From NCBI GenBank assembly GCA_026396015.1, contig JAPLXP010000014.1:1-64000 (forward strand): 64,000 nucleotides of DNA, read 5' to 3'. Origin of the DNA: Candidatus Nomurabacteria bacterium (GTDB lineage: Bacteria; Patescibacteria; Paceibacteria; UBA9973). Both the position numbers and the translations under genes were made by a program. Under the pieces are notes generated by a model that had not been told where the DNA came from, made no database searches, and saw only the letters and a program-made list of their open reading frames with translations. Positions 35,677 through 43,928 of the stretch are shown here, one piece after another; the stretch's first letter is position 1; each line of letters starts with the position of its first letter.

Positions 35677-35705
35677 ATTATATCACAACAGCATAATAAA
35701 GTCAA
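35677..35705 (-). promoter_or_regulatory. Consensus promoter with extended -10
   Basis: TTGACT (35705-35700), a 17-base spacer ending TGA, and TATAAT (35682-35677). The ATG at 35652 follows 24 bases later, so this mRNA has a leader. Confidence 0.8.
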
Positions 35706-35718
35706 TAATATAAAAGTC

Positions 35719-35746
35719 TTACAATGTAAAGTTTTTATGATATAGT
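35719..35746 (+). promoter_or_regulatory. Promoter of thrS
   Basis: TTACAA (35719-35724), a 16-base spacer ending TGA, and TATAGT (35741-35746) stand eight bases before the ATG at 35755. Confidence 0.5.
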
Positions 35747-35754
35747 AAAAAGAT

Positions 35755-37500
35755 ATGGAAAATACAGAAAAATTACAAAATATCCGCCATACATTGGCTC
35801 ACCTTTTAGCGCAAGCTGTAAAAAAAAATTATCCAAATGTTCAACTAACCCTCGGTCCTGCCGTTGATAATGGATTCTACTATGACATAGATTTTGGCAC
35901 AGATAAATTAAGTGATGAGGATTTATCTAAAATCCAAGCTACAATGCTCGAGAATATCCCCTCTTGGACAACTTTCACACATGAGGAAGTATCAAAAGAA
36001 AAAGCTCTAGAAATTTTTGCTGGCAATGTATACAAAGCAGAGTTGATAAATGAGATAGCAGATCGTGGTGAAGTAATCACACTATACACATGTGGTGGAT
36101 TCACAGACCTTTGTCGAGGTGGACATGCAGAAAATCCTGCAGCAGAAATACCAGCAGATTCATTCAAGCTCGACCGTGTAGCTGGTGCATACTGGCGTGG
36201 GAGTGAGTTGAATAAAATGCTCACTCGTATTTATGGACTAGCATTTGAAAATAAAGAAGAATTAGAAAAATACATTTGGCAATTAGAAGAAGCAAAAAAG
36301 AGAGACCACAGAAAGATTGGTAAGGAGATGGGATTATTCGTATTCTCAGAGCTCGTAGGACCTGGACTACCACTATGGACTCCAAAAGGTACAATCATCC
36401 GTGAATTGCTAAATGACTATGTCTGGGAACTCCGTAAAAAACATGGATACCAAAAAGTCACAATTCCACATATTACAAAAAAGGAGTTATACGAGACCTC
36501 AGGACACTGGGCAAAATACGCCGACGACCTATTCAAGATAAATACTCGTGAGAATCATACCTTTGCGATGAAGCCTATGAATTGCCCACACCATACTCAA
36601 ATATTCGACTGTGAGCCTCGTAGCTATCGTGATATGCCACAGAGATACTGTGAGACTACAATGGTATACAGAGATGAACAATCTGGAGAGCTTTCAGGAT
36701 TATCTCGTGTACTCTCTATCACTCAGGATGATGCACATGTATTCTGCCGTGAGAATCAAATAGAGGCAGAAGCTATTGTCATCTGGGATATCATCGAGAC
36801 ATTCTATAAAACATTTGGTTTTGATTTAAAAGTTCGCTTTTCAAAACACGACCCTGCTACACCTGAAAAATATCTAGGAAGTCCAGAAACTTGGGCAAAA
36901 GCAGAAGGTGCACTCCAGAGTCTAATGGAGAAAAAAGGAGTAGAGTGGATAGATGGTACAGGTGAAGCTGCATTCTACGGACCAAAGATCGACTTTATAT
37001 CTCATGACTCCATCGGCCGTGTACTACAGGTTGCTACAATTCAATTAGATTTTAACCAGCCAAAAAACTTTGGATTAACATTTACAAATGAAAAGGGTGA
37101 GAAGGAGCAAGTAGTCATGATTCACTGTGCAATCATGGGATCAATAGAGAGATTCATGTCTACACTCATCGAGCATCTCGCTGGTGTATTCCCTATCTGG
37201 CTATCACCTACACAGATATCTGTAATACCTGTAAAAGAAAACCATGAAGAAGATACAATAAAAATAATAGAGGCATTGAATAATGAATCTATCCGTACAA
37301 ATCATGTGACAAATGGTGACAGCCTAGGCAAAAGAATTCATGCAGGTAAAAAAGGAAATACTCCATATGTAATAGTCTATGGAGACAAAGAAAAGGAATC
37401 CGGAATGCTGACTATCGAGACTCGTACTGGAGAAAAAATTCAAATAACCATCGAAGCATTAATAGAAAAAATAAATACAGAAATTAAAAACCGCTCATAG
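35755..37500 (+). CDS. thrS: Threonyl-tRNA synthetase lacking the TGS domain
   Basis: It charges tRNA-Thr. The protein starts directly with the editing domain (IRHTLAHLLAQAVKKNYP, CTCGGFTDLCRGGHAENPAAE, with the HxxxH and C/H editing residues), then the class II core (motif 2 YRDEQSGELSGLSRVLSITQDDAHVFC, zinc ligand in MNCPHH, motif 3 GSIERFMSTLIEHLAG) and the anticodon domain. The 581 residues are about 60 shorter than E. coli because the N-terminal TGS domain is absent. Confidence 0.97.
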   Translation: MENTEKLQNIRHTLAHLLAQAVKKNYPNVQLTLGPAVDNGFYYDIDFGTDKLSDEDLSKIQATMLENIPSWTTFTHEEVSKEKALEIFAGNVYKAELINEIADRGEVITLYTCGGFTDLCRGGHAENPAAEIPADSFKLDRVAGAYWRGSELNKMLTRIYGLAFENKEELEKYIWQLEEAKKRDHRKIGKEMGLFVFSELVGPGLPLWTPKGTIIRELLNDYVWELRKKHGYQKVTIPHITKKELYETSGHWAKYADDLFKINTRENHTFAMKPMNCPHHTQIFDCEPRSYRDMPQRYCETTMVYRDEQSGELSGLSRVLSITQDDAHVFCRENQIEAEAIVIWDIIETFYKTFGFDLKVRFSKHDPATPEKYLGSPETWAKAEGALQSLMEKKGVEWIDGTGEAAFYGPKIDFISHDSIGRVLQVATIQLDFNQPKNFGLTFTNEKGEKEQVVMIHCAIMGSIERFMSTLIEHLAGVFPIWLSPTQISVIPVKENHEEDTIKIIEALNNESIRTNHVTNGDSLGKRIHAGKKGNTPYVIVYGDKEKESGMLTIETRTGEKIQITIEALIEKINTEIKNRS

Positions 37501-37515
37501 AGCGGTTTTTAATTT
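37481..37515. terminator. Bidirectional terminator at the end of thrS
   Basis: A perfect 16-bp stem (AAATTAAAAACCGCTC) with loop ATA includes the thrS stop and borders the converging pilin gene. Confidence 0.85.
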
Positions 37516-38126
37516 TATCTACAAGTAACTGGATTATTTATATCTAACACACTAGTAATAGGATCAAATACAGAAGTTGTATAACCACCACCTCCATAAT
37601 TAGTACTCCAAGTTAAACTAGAGTACTTCACATTACCACTTGAATCAACACACATAGTTGGTAATCCCGATTTTAAACCCTCAAAAGCAATCGCATATGA
37701 TTGACCATCCTGGGATATACCACACCAAAATATATTTTCATTGGAAGCTTTATTTGTTCTCAACATGGCACTACCAACAACAAGACCTATTTGATAACTT
37801 GTAGTACCTGGACCATTACTACCATCTTGCCTAGAAAATGGCATATTACAGTCCCCAGCGCCACCAGGAAAATTAACCCCGTACCCAGGGGCAGCAGGAT
37901 TTTTATATGTACTTATTGAATTACCAGCACTAGTATATGTACCATACCTACCATTTTGCTGATAGTACATTTCCAGGCCCTTTTTTACCTCATCTGCAGC
38001 TGATTTTACATAAGCGACATCTGCCTTATTCTTTGTATTTTGTAAACTTACCATCACTACAGAAGCAAGAATACCAATGATGGCAATGACAACCAGTAAT
38101 TCCAATAATGTAAAACCTTTTTTCAT
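37515..38126 (-). CDS. Type IV pilin-like or pseudopilin protein
   Basis: The start MKKGFTLLELLVVIAIIGILA is the prepilin signal: a short basic leader, G|F cleavage site, E5 of the mature protein, and a long hydrophobic alpha-1 helix. After it come SLQNTKNKADVAYVKSAADEVKKGLEMYYQQNGRYGTY and a C-terminal region with four cysteines, suggesting disulfides. 203 residues from the ATG at 38126, fixed by the -10 box seven bases upstream. A prepilin peptidase must cleave it; none is in the window. Confidence 0.93.
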   Translation of the reverse strand: MKKGFTLLELLVVIAIIGILASVVMVSLQNTKNKADVAYVKSAADEVKKGLEMYYQQNGRYGTYTSAGNSISTYKNPAAPGYGVNFPGGAGDCNMPFSRQDGSNGPGTTSYQIGLVVGSAMLRTNKASNENIFWCGISQDGQSYAIAFEGLKSGLPTMCVDSSGNVKYSSLTWSTNYGGGGYTTSVFDPITSVLDINNPVTCR

Positions 38127-38133
38127 AATTAAT

Positions 38134-38142
38134 ATTATAGCA
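38134..38142 (-). promoter_or_regulatory. Extended -10 promoter of the pilin gene
   Basis: TGCTATAAT with TATAAT at 38139-38134 lies seven bases before the ATG at 38126. Confidence 0.6.
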
Positions 38143-38173
38143 CAAAAAATCACCTCAAGAAGGTGATTTTTTG
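38143..38173. terminator. Terminator after gyrB
   Basis: CAAAAAATCACCT pairs with AGGTGATTTTTTG around CAAGA, between the gyrB stop and the pilin promoter. Confidence 0.8.
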
Positions 38174-38179
38174 TATTTA

Positions 38180-40273
38180 TTAGTAATCCAGATTTGCCAT
38201 CTTGGCATGAGATTGGATAAAAGCTTTGCGTGGTGGAACCTCAGATCCCATCAACATATCAAATACTTTATTTGCATCTTCAGCATCATCTACTTTTACT
38301 TGCTTTAGAATTCTACGTGCCGGATCCATGGTAGTCTCCCATAGCTCTTCAGCATTCATTTCTCCGAGACCCTTGTATCGTTGTACATGAATCTTTGTAG
38401 ATTTTTTCTTTGTGTCTTCCTCCTCTTCTTCGACATCTGTCTCGACGACTTGTTCATTCTCAGATTCTTTTAGAAGCTCTTCGAGATTCACAGCATCCTT
38501 ACCGAGGATTTTATCTCTCTCTTCATCACTGTATGCGTAGAATATCTCCTTACCTTTTTTAATCTTGAATAGTGGTGGCTGAGCGATATAGATATATCCA
38601 GCATCGATGATTGGTCGGAAGTATCTGTACATCAATGTCAGGATCAGTGTACGGATGTGTGCTCCGTCCACGTCGGCATCGGTAGCGATGATGATCTTGT
38701 GGTAACGCATCTTTTCTAGATCAAATGTATCTCCGATAGATGTACCCATGGCGATGACCAGATTCTTGATCTGCTCTGATCCGAGCATACGATCCAATCT
38801 TGCACGCTCGACATTGAGAATCTTTCCGCGGAGTGGCAATATAGCCTGAGTCTTACGATCACGTCCCATCTTTGCAGTACCACCAGCAGAGTCTCCCTCC
38901 ACTATGAATAGTTCTGCACTAGATGAATCCTTGACCTGACAGTCAGCGAGCTTTCCAGGGAGAGTCATACCTTCGAGTGCTCCTTTACGCAATACTGAAT
39001 CCTTTGCGGCCTTTGCGGCCTTGCGAGCGCGGAGTGCGAGCAATCCTTTGTTAATGATAGACTTTGCTTCATCAGGATTCTCTTCGAGGAACATTGTGAA
39101 TGCATCACCAAATACTGTAGCTGTAGCACCTTGAGCTTCAGTACTACCTAGCTTGGCTTTGGTCTGACCTTCAAATTGAATTTCGCGAAGTTTTACAGAG
39201 ACCACAGCCATCAACCCCTCGAGTACGTCATCACCAGTGAATCCACCATCAGCCTCTTTGATCAGATTATTTTTCTTACCATAAGTATTCAATATCCGAG
39301 TCAGTGCTGTCTTGAATCCTGTGATGTGTGTACCACCTTCTGGGTTGTAGATATTGTTTGCAAATGGAACTATGTGTGAAGAGAAGTCATCGATATATTG
39401 AAGTGCGACTTCGACTCCGACATCGTCTACCTCCTTCTCTACATAGAATACAGTAGAATGAATTGGCTTTTGGAGTTTGTTGTAAAATTTTACGAGTGAT
39501 ACGAGTCCTCCTTCAAAATAGAATGAAGTAGAAGGAACCTCTAATTCAAGTTCAGAGAACCAGATAACATCATTGTAGTCAGTATTTTTCTTTGTAAGAA
39601 TTGCCTCACCCATATCTCGAGCATCTATGATATGTATACGTAGGCCCTTTACTAGATACGCTTGCTGACGAAGATGAGAGACGATAGTATTCCAATCAAA
39701 TTTAACTTCTTTAAAAATTTCTACGTCTGGCTCGAAAGTAATGATTGTACCGTTTGATTTTGAATTGCCCACTTTTTTAACAGCGGCTTTCTTTTTACCT
39801 TGAGAGTATTCCTGTACATACTGACCACCATCACGGTGCACACAAGCACGAGTATAGATAGACAGCGCATTCACCACAGAAGCACCCACTCCGTGTAGAC
39901 CTCCAGATACTTTATATCCACTACCTTCACCTCCGAATTTACCTCCAGCATGGAGAGTTGTCATGACAGTCTCGAGAGCTGAGACTTTTGTCTTGGAGTG
40001 AATATCAACTGGGATACCACGACCATTGTCGGCGACGCGGACACGATTGCCAGGCAAGAGAACTACTTCAATACGATCAGCATATCCACCCATGGCTTCA
40101 TCACGAGAGTTGTCGAATATTTCCCATACGAGATGATGCAAACCATCAATACCAGTAGAACCGATATACATACCCGGGCGACGACGTACTGGCTCAAGGC
40201 CCTCTAGAACCGAGATTTCATCTGCACCGTATGCACCTTCTTTTTTTGCTTTTTTAGTTTCGTCTTTTGCCAT
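38180..40273 (-). CDS. gyrB: DNA gyrase subunit B (type IIA topoisomerase ATPase subunit)
   Basis: GyrB hydrolyses ATP and passes DNA segments with GyrA. The GHKL ATPase domain (EIFDNSRDEAMGG, DNGRGIPVDIHSKT, LHGVGASVVNALS), the transducer and the TOPRIM domain (ELFIVEGDSAGGTAKMGRDR, ATDADVDGAHIRTL) are intact, with the closing QRYKGLGEMNAEELWETTMDP. A charged insert (ESENEQVVETDVEEEEEDTKKK) lies before the last motif. ParE cannot be fully excluded from sequence alone, but a small genome with one copy usually means gyrase. Confidence 0.93.
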   Translation of the reverse strand: MAKDETKKAKKEGAYGADEISVLEGLEPVRRRPGMYIGSTGIDGLHHLVWEIFDNSRDEAMGGYADRIEVVLLPGNRVRVADNGRGIPVDIHSKTKVSALETVMTTLHAGGKFGGEGSGYKVSGGLHGVGASVVNALSIYTRACVHRDGGQYVQEYSQGKKKAAVKKVGNSKSNGTIITFEPDVEIFKEVKFDWNTIVSHLRQQAYLVKGLRIHIIDARDMGEAILTKKNTDYNDVIWFSELELEVPSTSFYFEGGLVSLVKFYNKLQKPIHSTVFYVEKEVDDVGVEVALQYIDDFSSHIVPFANNIYNPEGGTHITGFKTALTRILNTYGKKNNLIKEADGGFTGDDVLEGLMAVVSVKLREIQFEGQTKAKLGSTEAQGATATVFGDAFTMFLEENPDEAKSIINKGLLALRARKAAKAAKDSVLRKGALEGMTLPGKLADCQVKDSSSAELFIVEGDSAGGTAKMGRDRKTQAILPLRGKILNVERARLDRMLGSEQIKNLVIAMGTSIGDTFDLEKMRYHKIIIATDADVDGAHIRTLILTLMYRYFRPIIDAGYIYIAQPPLFKIKKGKEIFYAYSDEERDKILGKDAVNLEELLKESENEQVVETDVEEEEEDTKKKSTKIHVQRYKGLGEMNAEELWETTMDPARRILKQVKVDDAEDANKVFDMLMGSEVPPRKAFIQSHAKMANLDY

Positions 40274-40340
40274 TTTTATAAAGTTAAAAAATAAAGAAAA
40301 TATCTCTTAAATCAAAGATATTTATGTATATATTATAACA

Positions 40341-40370
40341 AAAAAACACTAATTACACTAGTGTTTTTTT
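40341..40370. terminator. Hairpin in the region upstream of gyrB
   Basis: AAAAAACACTA and TAGTGTTTTTT pair around ATTACAC. A TATAAT for gyrB lies directly beside it at 40337-40332. The leader also holds a weak AATATCT/AGATATT dyad. Confidence 0.55.
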
Positions 40371-40465
40371 ATCTATTTTACCCTTTAAAATAAGGATATT
40401 TTCATTTTTATATATAAAAATAAGATAAACTCATACAGCCCTTCCAAACCAAAACCATACACAAT

Positions 40466-40500
40466 AAAAATCTGCCTAGGTCCGACCTAGGCAGATTTTT
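40466..40500. repeat. REP-like palindrome copy 1
   Basis: A perfect 35-base palindrome with core GCCTAGGTCCGACCTAGGC, flanked by TCT/AGA and A/T runs. It overlaps the RAYT stop codon and can act as a terminator. Confidence 0.85.
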
Positions 40501-41176
40501 AAATACTGTAATTTTCAAAAAAATCAAACAATTCCCTCGTGTGATTTACACGAATATGATCTGGTAATATTTGCCTATCTATTATTTTAGAATACTTTCT
40601 GCTGTCCACAAAGTAATCAAAGAAACTAGAGTACTTATATTTTTTCAAATAATCTATTGTTTTATTTTTATCGTTAATACCATTTATTTTCCAATCTTTT
40701 TGGATCAATTTTACAGGGTTCAAGTGAACATAAGAAAAAAGATAGTTAAAATAATTCTCTTCACCCACATGATTAGATTTAAATTTTCCCTCAAATAAAG
40801 AGCCTGTGCGTCCATATTTTTTATTAAAATACATTGAGTACGAAGTAGAAACTTTACGAATAAATTCAGTTATAGGATTAAACTTTTCGCCTAGGTCCGA
40901 CCTAGGCGAAATAAGAATAATATGAAAATGATTTGGCATAAGGACCCAAGCTAAAACATTTACCAAAGTTTCCCCTCTTTCAAAATCAAATGAATCAATA
41001 TTATTTCTAACAATTGAATTTCTAAAATTAAATTTCAGCTCTGAATTTGCAATATAGAGGAGCTTAGTAAAACGTTCATAATCTTCATCATCTAAAAATA
41101 TCTGACTCTTTCCATTGCCACGATTGTAGATATGATAAAATTCGTTTTGCACTAAATTTGTTTTTCGCAATGACAT
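40499..41176 (-). CDS. REP-associated tyrosine transposase (RAYT, Y1/HUH family)
   Basis: RAYTs are single-strand DNA nicking enzymes related to IS200/IS605 TnpA that act on REP palindromes. Marks are FYHIYNRGNGKSQIFLDDEDY, the HUH motif MPNHFHIIL, KYGRTGSLFEGKFKSN and YVHLNPVKL. The 225 residues are near the usual length. It is flanked on both sides by the same perfect palindrome and carries a third copy inside, read as SPRSDLGE in the loop just after the HUH strand. The start at 41176 is six bases after a TGATACAAT box. It appears intact. Confidence 0.92.
   Translation of the reverse strand: MSLRKTNLVQNEFYHIYNRGNGKSQIFLDDEDYERFTKLLYIANSELKFNFRNSIVRNNIDSFDFERGETLVNVLAWVLMPNHFHIILISPRSDLGEKFNPITEFIRKVSTSYSMYFNKKYGRTGSLFEGKFKSNHVGEENYFNYLFSYVHLNPVKLIQKDWKINGINDKNKTIDYLKKYKYSSFFDYFVDSRKYSKIIDRQILPDHIRVNHTRELFDFFENYSI
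40886..40910. repeat. REP-like palindrome copy 2, inside the RAYT gene
   Basis: A perfect 25-base palindrome, TTC plus core plus GAA, in frame and coding for PRSDLG. Confidence 0.85.
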
Positions 41177-41182
41177 ATTTAT

Positions 41183-41191
41183 ATTGTATCA
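41183..41191 (-). promoter_or_regulatory. Extended -10 promoter of the RAYT gene
   Basis: TGATACAAT with TACAAT at 41188-41183, six bases before the ATG at 41176. Confidence 0.5.
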
Positions 41192-41198
41192 AACAAAT

Positions 41199-41231
41199 AA
41201 AATCTGCCTAGGTCCGACCTAGGCAGATTTT
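41199..41231. repeat. REP-like palindrome copy 3
   Basis: A perfect 33-base palindrome with the same core, lying exactly between the S74 surface protein stop and the RAYT promoter. It can act as a terminator in both directions. Confidence 0.85.
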
Positions 41232-43820
41232 TTATTGTTGTGGAGTAATTTCTGGGGATGGTGTTTGCGCAGGTGCTGGATTTACAATCACTCCCCCCGC
41301 AGGAGCTGGGTTTTCATCCACTACAAGAGGCGCCACAGGCTCTGGACTCACCACAACTGGAGCAGGAGCATTCACCACTACGCACTCCCCTGGTACTGTC
41401 TGCATCGCACCACTCACGACTTTCACACAGAATGGATCACCTGTCTCCTCATCGTAGATTGTAATACCTGTACGCTTTGCAGGACTACCTATGTGCAAAG
41501 TCTGCACAGTCAAATCTTTGATTGATGCCATAGTGCCTGACACTTGAGTCACAACTCCACCAAAGAAATCAGACATCAGATTAGATACACCATGACTTCC
41601 AAGATTTGAATTCTCGAGAGCCTTCACACGCAAATCCATTGCAACTATTTTTGAATTCTCTTCTTTTACAGATGCCATCAGTATTCCGTTTACAGATACT
41701 TGATCAATCATATTACCCACCATGAATGCAGGATTTACTTCATCTGCGATATATCCAATACGAGTCTTTGCTAGCGGTGAATCTGATCCGTATCCATTTA
41801 CTTCACGAATATATCTGAATGTATGCAATGGTGCATCTAGAACCATTTGCAATGAGGCACTGTAGTCTGTGTAATCTGCTATATCTTGCTTTGTATCACG
41901 AGTAGATGTCTGTGCTCCTACCACGGTACCGGCTGTGTCGTTTGCATTACTTGGTGATGCTGTATTGATGCGAATGTTTCCTGCTGCATCTTGCCATACG
42001 TATCCAGCTGTACCAGCTTTACTTTGGAAGTTTATAGATCCAGCGCCAGTATTTGTAGCATTTGTATTGCGCCCTAGAGTAAACACTGGACCAGCCAAAC
42101 CAGCACCTAGATCCGAAGAACCTATGTTTAAGGATCCAGTATTCGTCACATTAAACTTACTCACATAACTTCCACCTCCAGTACCAGCATCAATCAGATA
42201 TTGAGCACCAGAACCCAAAGTTGTTTCCGTGCGATTGATCCATAAATCTGTCGCTGCTGCTGTACCTGTCTGACTGAGATTTGGAGTTATTTTAAGAGTA
42301 GAATTATTACCTGAAGATTGTGTCTGGGAACCAGTACCAAGTGTCACATATGCAGCAGTGGTAGAAATAGATTGATTACCAAATGTCATTCCCAAATTGC
42401 TTGCTGCTCTAAATATAGTAGAAGTCATTCCATTTGGGGCATACGCAGAACTAGATGTCACAAAAAATTGACTTGATCCATTTATTTGTAAATCGATAAG
42501 AGAGCCCGTATAACCCGTAGCTTCATTTACAGCTAAAGATGTTCCGCCTGCTTGACCTATAAATTTACCAGCGGTTGACCCATCGAATGCATTTCCTCCG
42601 ATAGATAATGTGCCGTAAGCTGTAACTGCAGTAGGTGCTACTCCGATGGTCAATTTACTTGCTGGGGTGATTGTGCCGATACCCAACCTATGATTTGTAG
42701 AATCCCAATAGAATTGACCTCCAGCTGTAGTATCTTGGGAAAGCACCCCAGATGTACCAGCAAATAATATTGATCCGATAGTTGGAGTAAAAAATGTTGG
42801 AGCACCCGATCCACCAGACACTACAGCCTGACCACTAGTTCCAGTAGATGTATATGCATGTGCTGTACCTGTACCATATCCGATACCACCAGCTGTCGGA
42901 GTAGCAGATGAATTTGTACCTCCTTGAGCTATAGTCACAAGTGCATTATCTGTGAGGATAGTAGCAGAGATATTTGGAAGAGTGAAAGTCTTTGTCGAAG
43001 TAGTAGGACCTGAGAATGAAGTGAACGCATTACCTGTACCACCATTTGTAGAACCTAAGGTTCCAGTCACAGTAGATGTACCGAGGGCAACTGTAAATCC
43101 AGTACCAGTAGAACCACTAGTGAGTGTGCCCACTGTAGCGATATCTGTACCTACGAGCTTTGAAGCTGCGATACTACCAGCTAGGTCAGCATTCAAAACT
43201 GCACCTGTAAGCGATAACTTGGAATACGCTATTGAGCCAGCGAGGTCAGAATTTAAAATTGCACCAGAGAGTGAAAGCTTTGAATATCCGATAGACCCAG
43301 CGAGCATAGCACTAGTAACTGCACCAGAATTTATTGTCCAAGATGCACCAGATGAAGCTACTGTTATGTCACCTTTGTTGCCATCAGTAACACCAGCCCC
43401 TCCACAAGCACCCCATGCAGGTGCACCTGATGAAGCAGAAGTAAGACACAATGTAGCACCTGCATTTGGAGCTAGCACACTAAGAGCTCCAGTTCCATTA
43501 CCATATATAATTCCATTTGAAGTAAATGAACCAACTCCTGTACCACCCTGGCCGACAGTCACTGCTGCATTAGTAGTCAGCACTGTGGCATTCGCATCTG
43601 GAAAAGTAAAAGTACGAGTAACAGTAGGACCTGTCACAGCAAAAACACCATCACCAACTTCTGACCACCCATGACCTGGATTTGGAGTAGTAGCAAACAC
43701 AAGCTGAACAACAGAAAAAACTACTACAGAAAATAGCAGAGTATAAGCAACATAGTGGAATGAAAATCGTGGTCGGATGGTGTGTAAGAATTTTTTAAAT
43801 AATAATTTTAAATTAAACAT
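41232..43820 (-). CDS. Large surface fibre-like protein with a C-terminal S74 chaperone domain
   Basis: After a membrane or signal segment (VAYTLLFSVVVFSVVQLVFA) comes a long Gly/Thr/Ser-rich beta region typical of fibre and adhesin shafts, including three 17-18-residue repeats (GSIGYSKLSLSGAILNSDLA type). About residues 640-735 form a Peptidase_S74 intramolecular chaperone (STRDTKQDIADYTDYSASL, TRIGYIADEVNPAFM), which trimerises phage-like fibres and often cleaves itself off. A Pro/Val-rich tail ends the protein. It is probably a cell-surface appendage. The promoter TGATATAAT at 43842-43834 leaves a 13-base leader. Confidence 0.85.
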   Translation of the reverse strand: MFNLKLLFKKFLHTIRPRFSFHYVAYTLLFSVVVFSVVQLVFATTPNPGHGWSEVGDGVFAVTGPTVTRTFTFPDANATVLTTNAAVTVGQGGTGVGSFTSNGIIYGNGTGALSVLAPNAGATLCLTSASSGAPAWGACGGAGVTDGNKGDITVASSGASWTINSGAVTSAMLAGSIGYSKLSLSGAILNSDLAGSIAYSKLSLTGAVLNADLAGSIAASKLVGTDIATVGTLTSGSTGTGFTVALGTSTVTGTLGSTNGGTGNAFTSFSGPTTSTKTFTLPNISATILTDNALVTIAQGGTNSSATPTAGGIGYGTGTAHAYTSTGTSGQAVVSGGSGAPTFFTPTIGSILFAGTSGVLSQDTTAGGQFYWDSTNHRLGIGTITPASKLTIGVAPTAVTAYGTLSIGGNAFDGSTAGKFIGQAGGTSLAVNEATGYTGSLIDLQINGSSQFFVTSSSAYAPNGMTSTIFRAASNLGMTFGNQSISTTAAYVTLGTGSQTQSSGNNSTLKITPNLSQTGTAAATDLWINRTETTLGSGAQYLIDAGTGGGSYVSKFNVTNTGSLNIGSSDLGAGLAGPVFTLGRNTNATNTGAGSINFQSKAGTAGYVWQDAAGNIRINTASPSNANDTAGTVVGAQTSTRDTKQDIADYTDYSASLQMVLDAPLHTFRYIREVNGYGSDSPLAKTRIGYIADEVNPAFMVGNMIDQVSVNGILMASVKEENSKIVAMDLRVKALENSNLGSHGVSNLMSDFFGGVVTQVSGTMASIKDLTVQTLHIGSPAKRTGITIYDEETGDPFCVKVVSGAMQTVPGECVVVNAPAPVVVSPEPVAPLVVDENPAPAGGVIVNPAPAQTPSPEITPQQ
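43150..43325. repeat. Tandem repeats of about 54 bases inside the surface protein gene
   Basis: Three related units encode SIxYSKLSLxGAxLNxDLAG. They are diverged at the DNA level, so they are old protein repeats rather than a CRISPR or recent expansion. Confidence 0.7.
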
Positions 43821-43928
43821 AAATTACATTTATATTATATCACGATAATATAAAAAAAGTACCACAAAATGATACTTTTTTTGAGAATAATGTGGATAAC
43901 TTTTTTTATTTTATTTTTTTAAAAAATT

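Noticed and set aside
43150..43325. Regular repeats in the surface protein gene as a CRISPR array
   Set aside because: The repeats are diverged, continuous coding units of about 54 bases in one frame, without spacers or cas genes.
42952..43674. Long open frame of 240 codons on the plus strand inside the surface protein gene
   Set aside because: Pro/Val-rich antisense shadow of a low-complexity gene; the minus-strand frame has a signal peptide and S74 domain.
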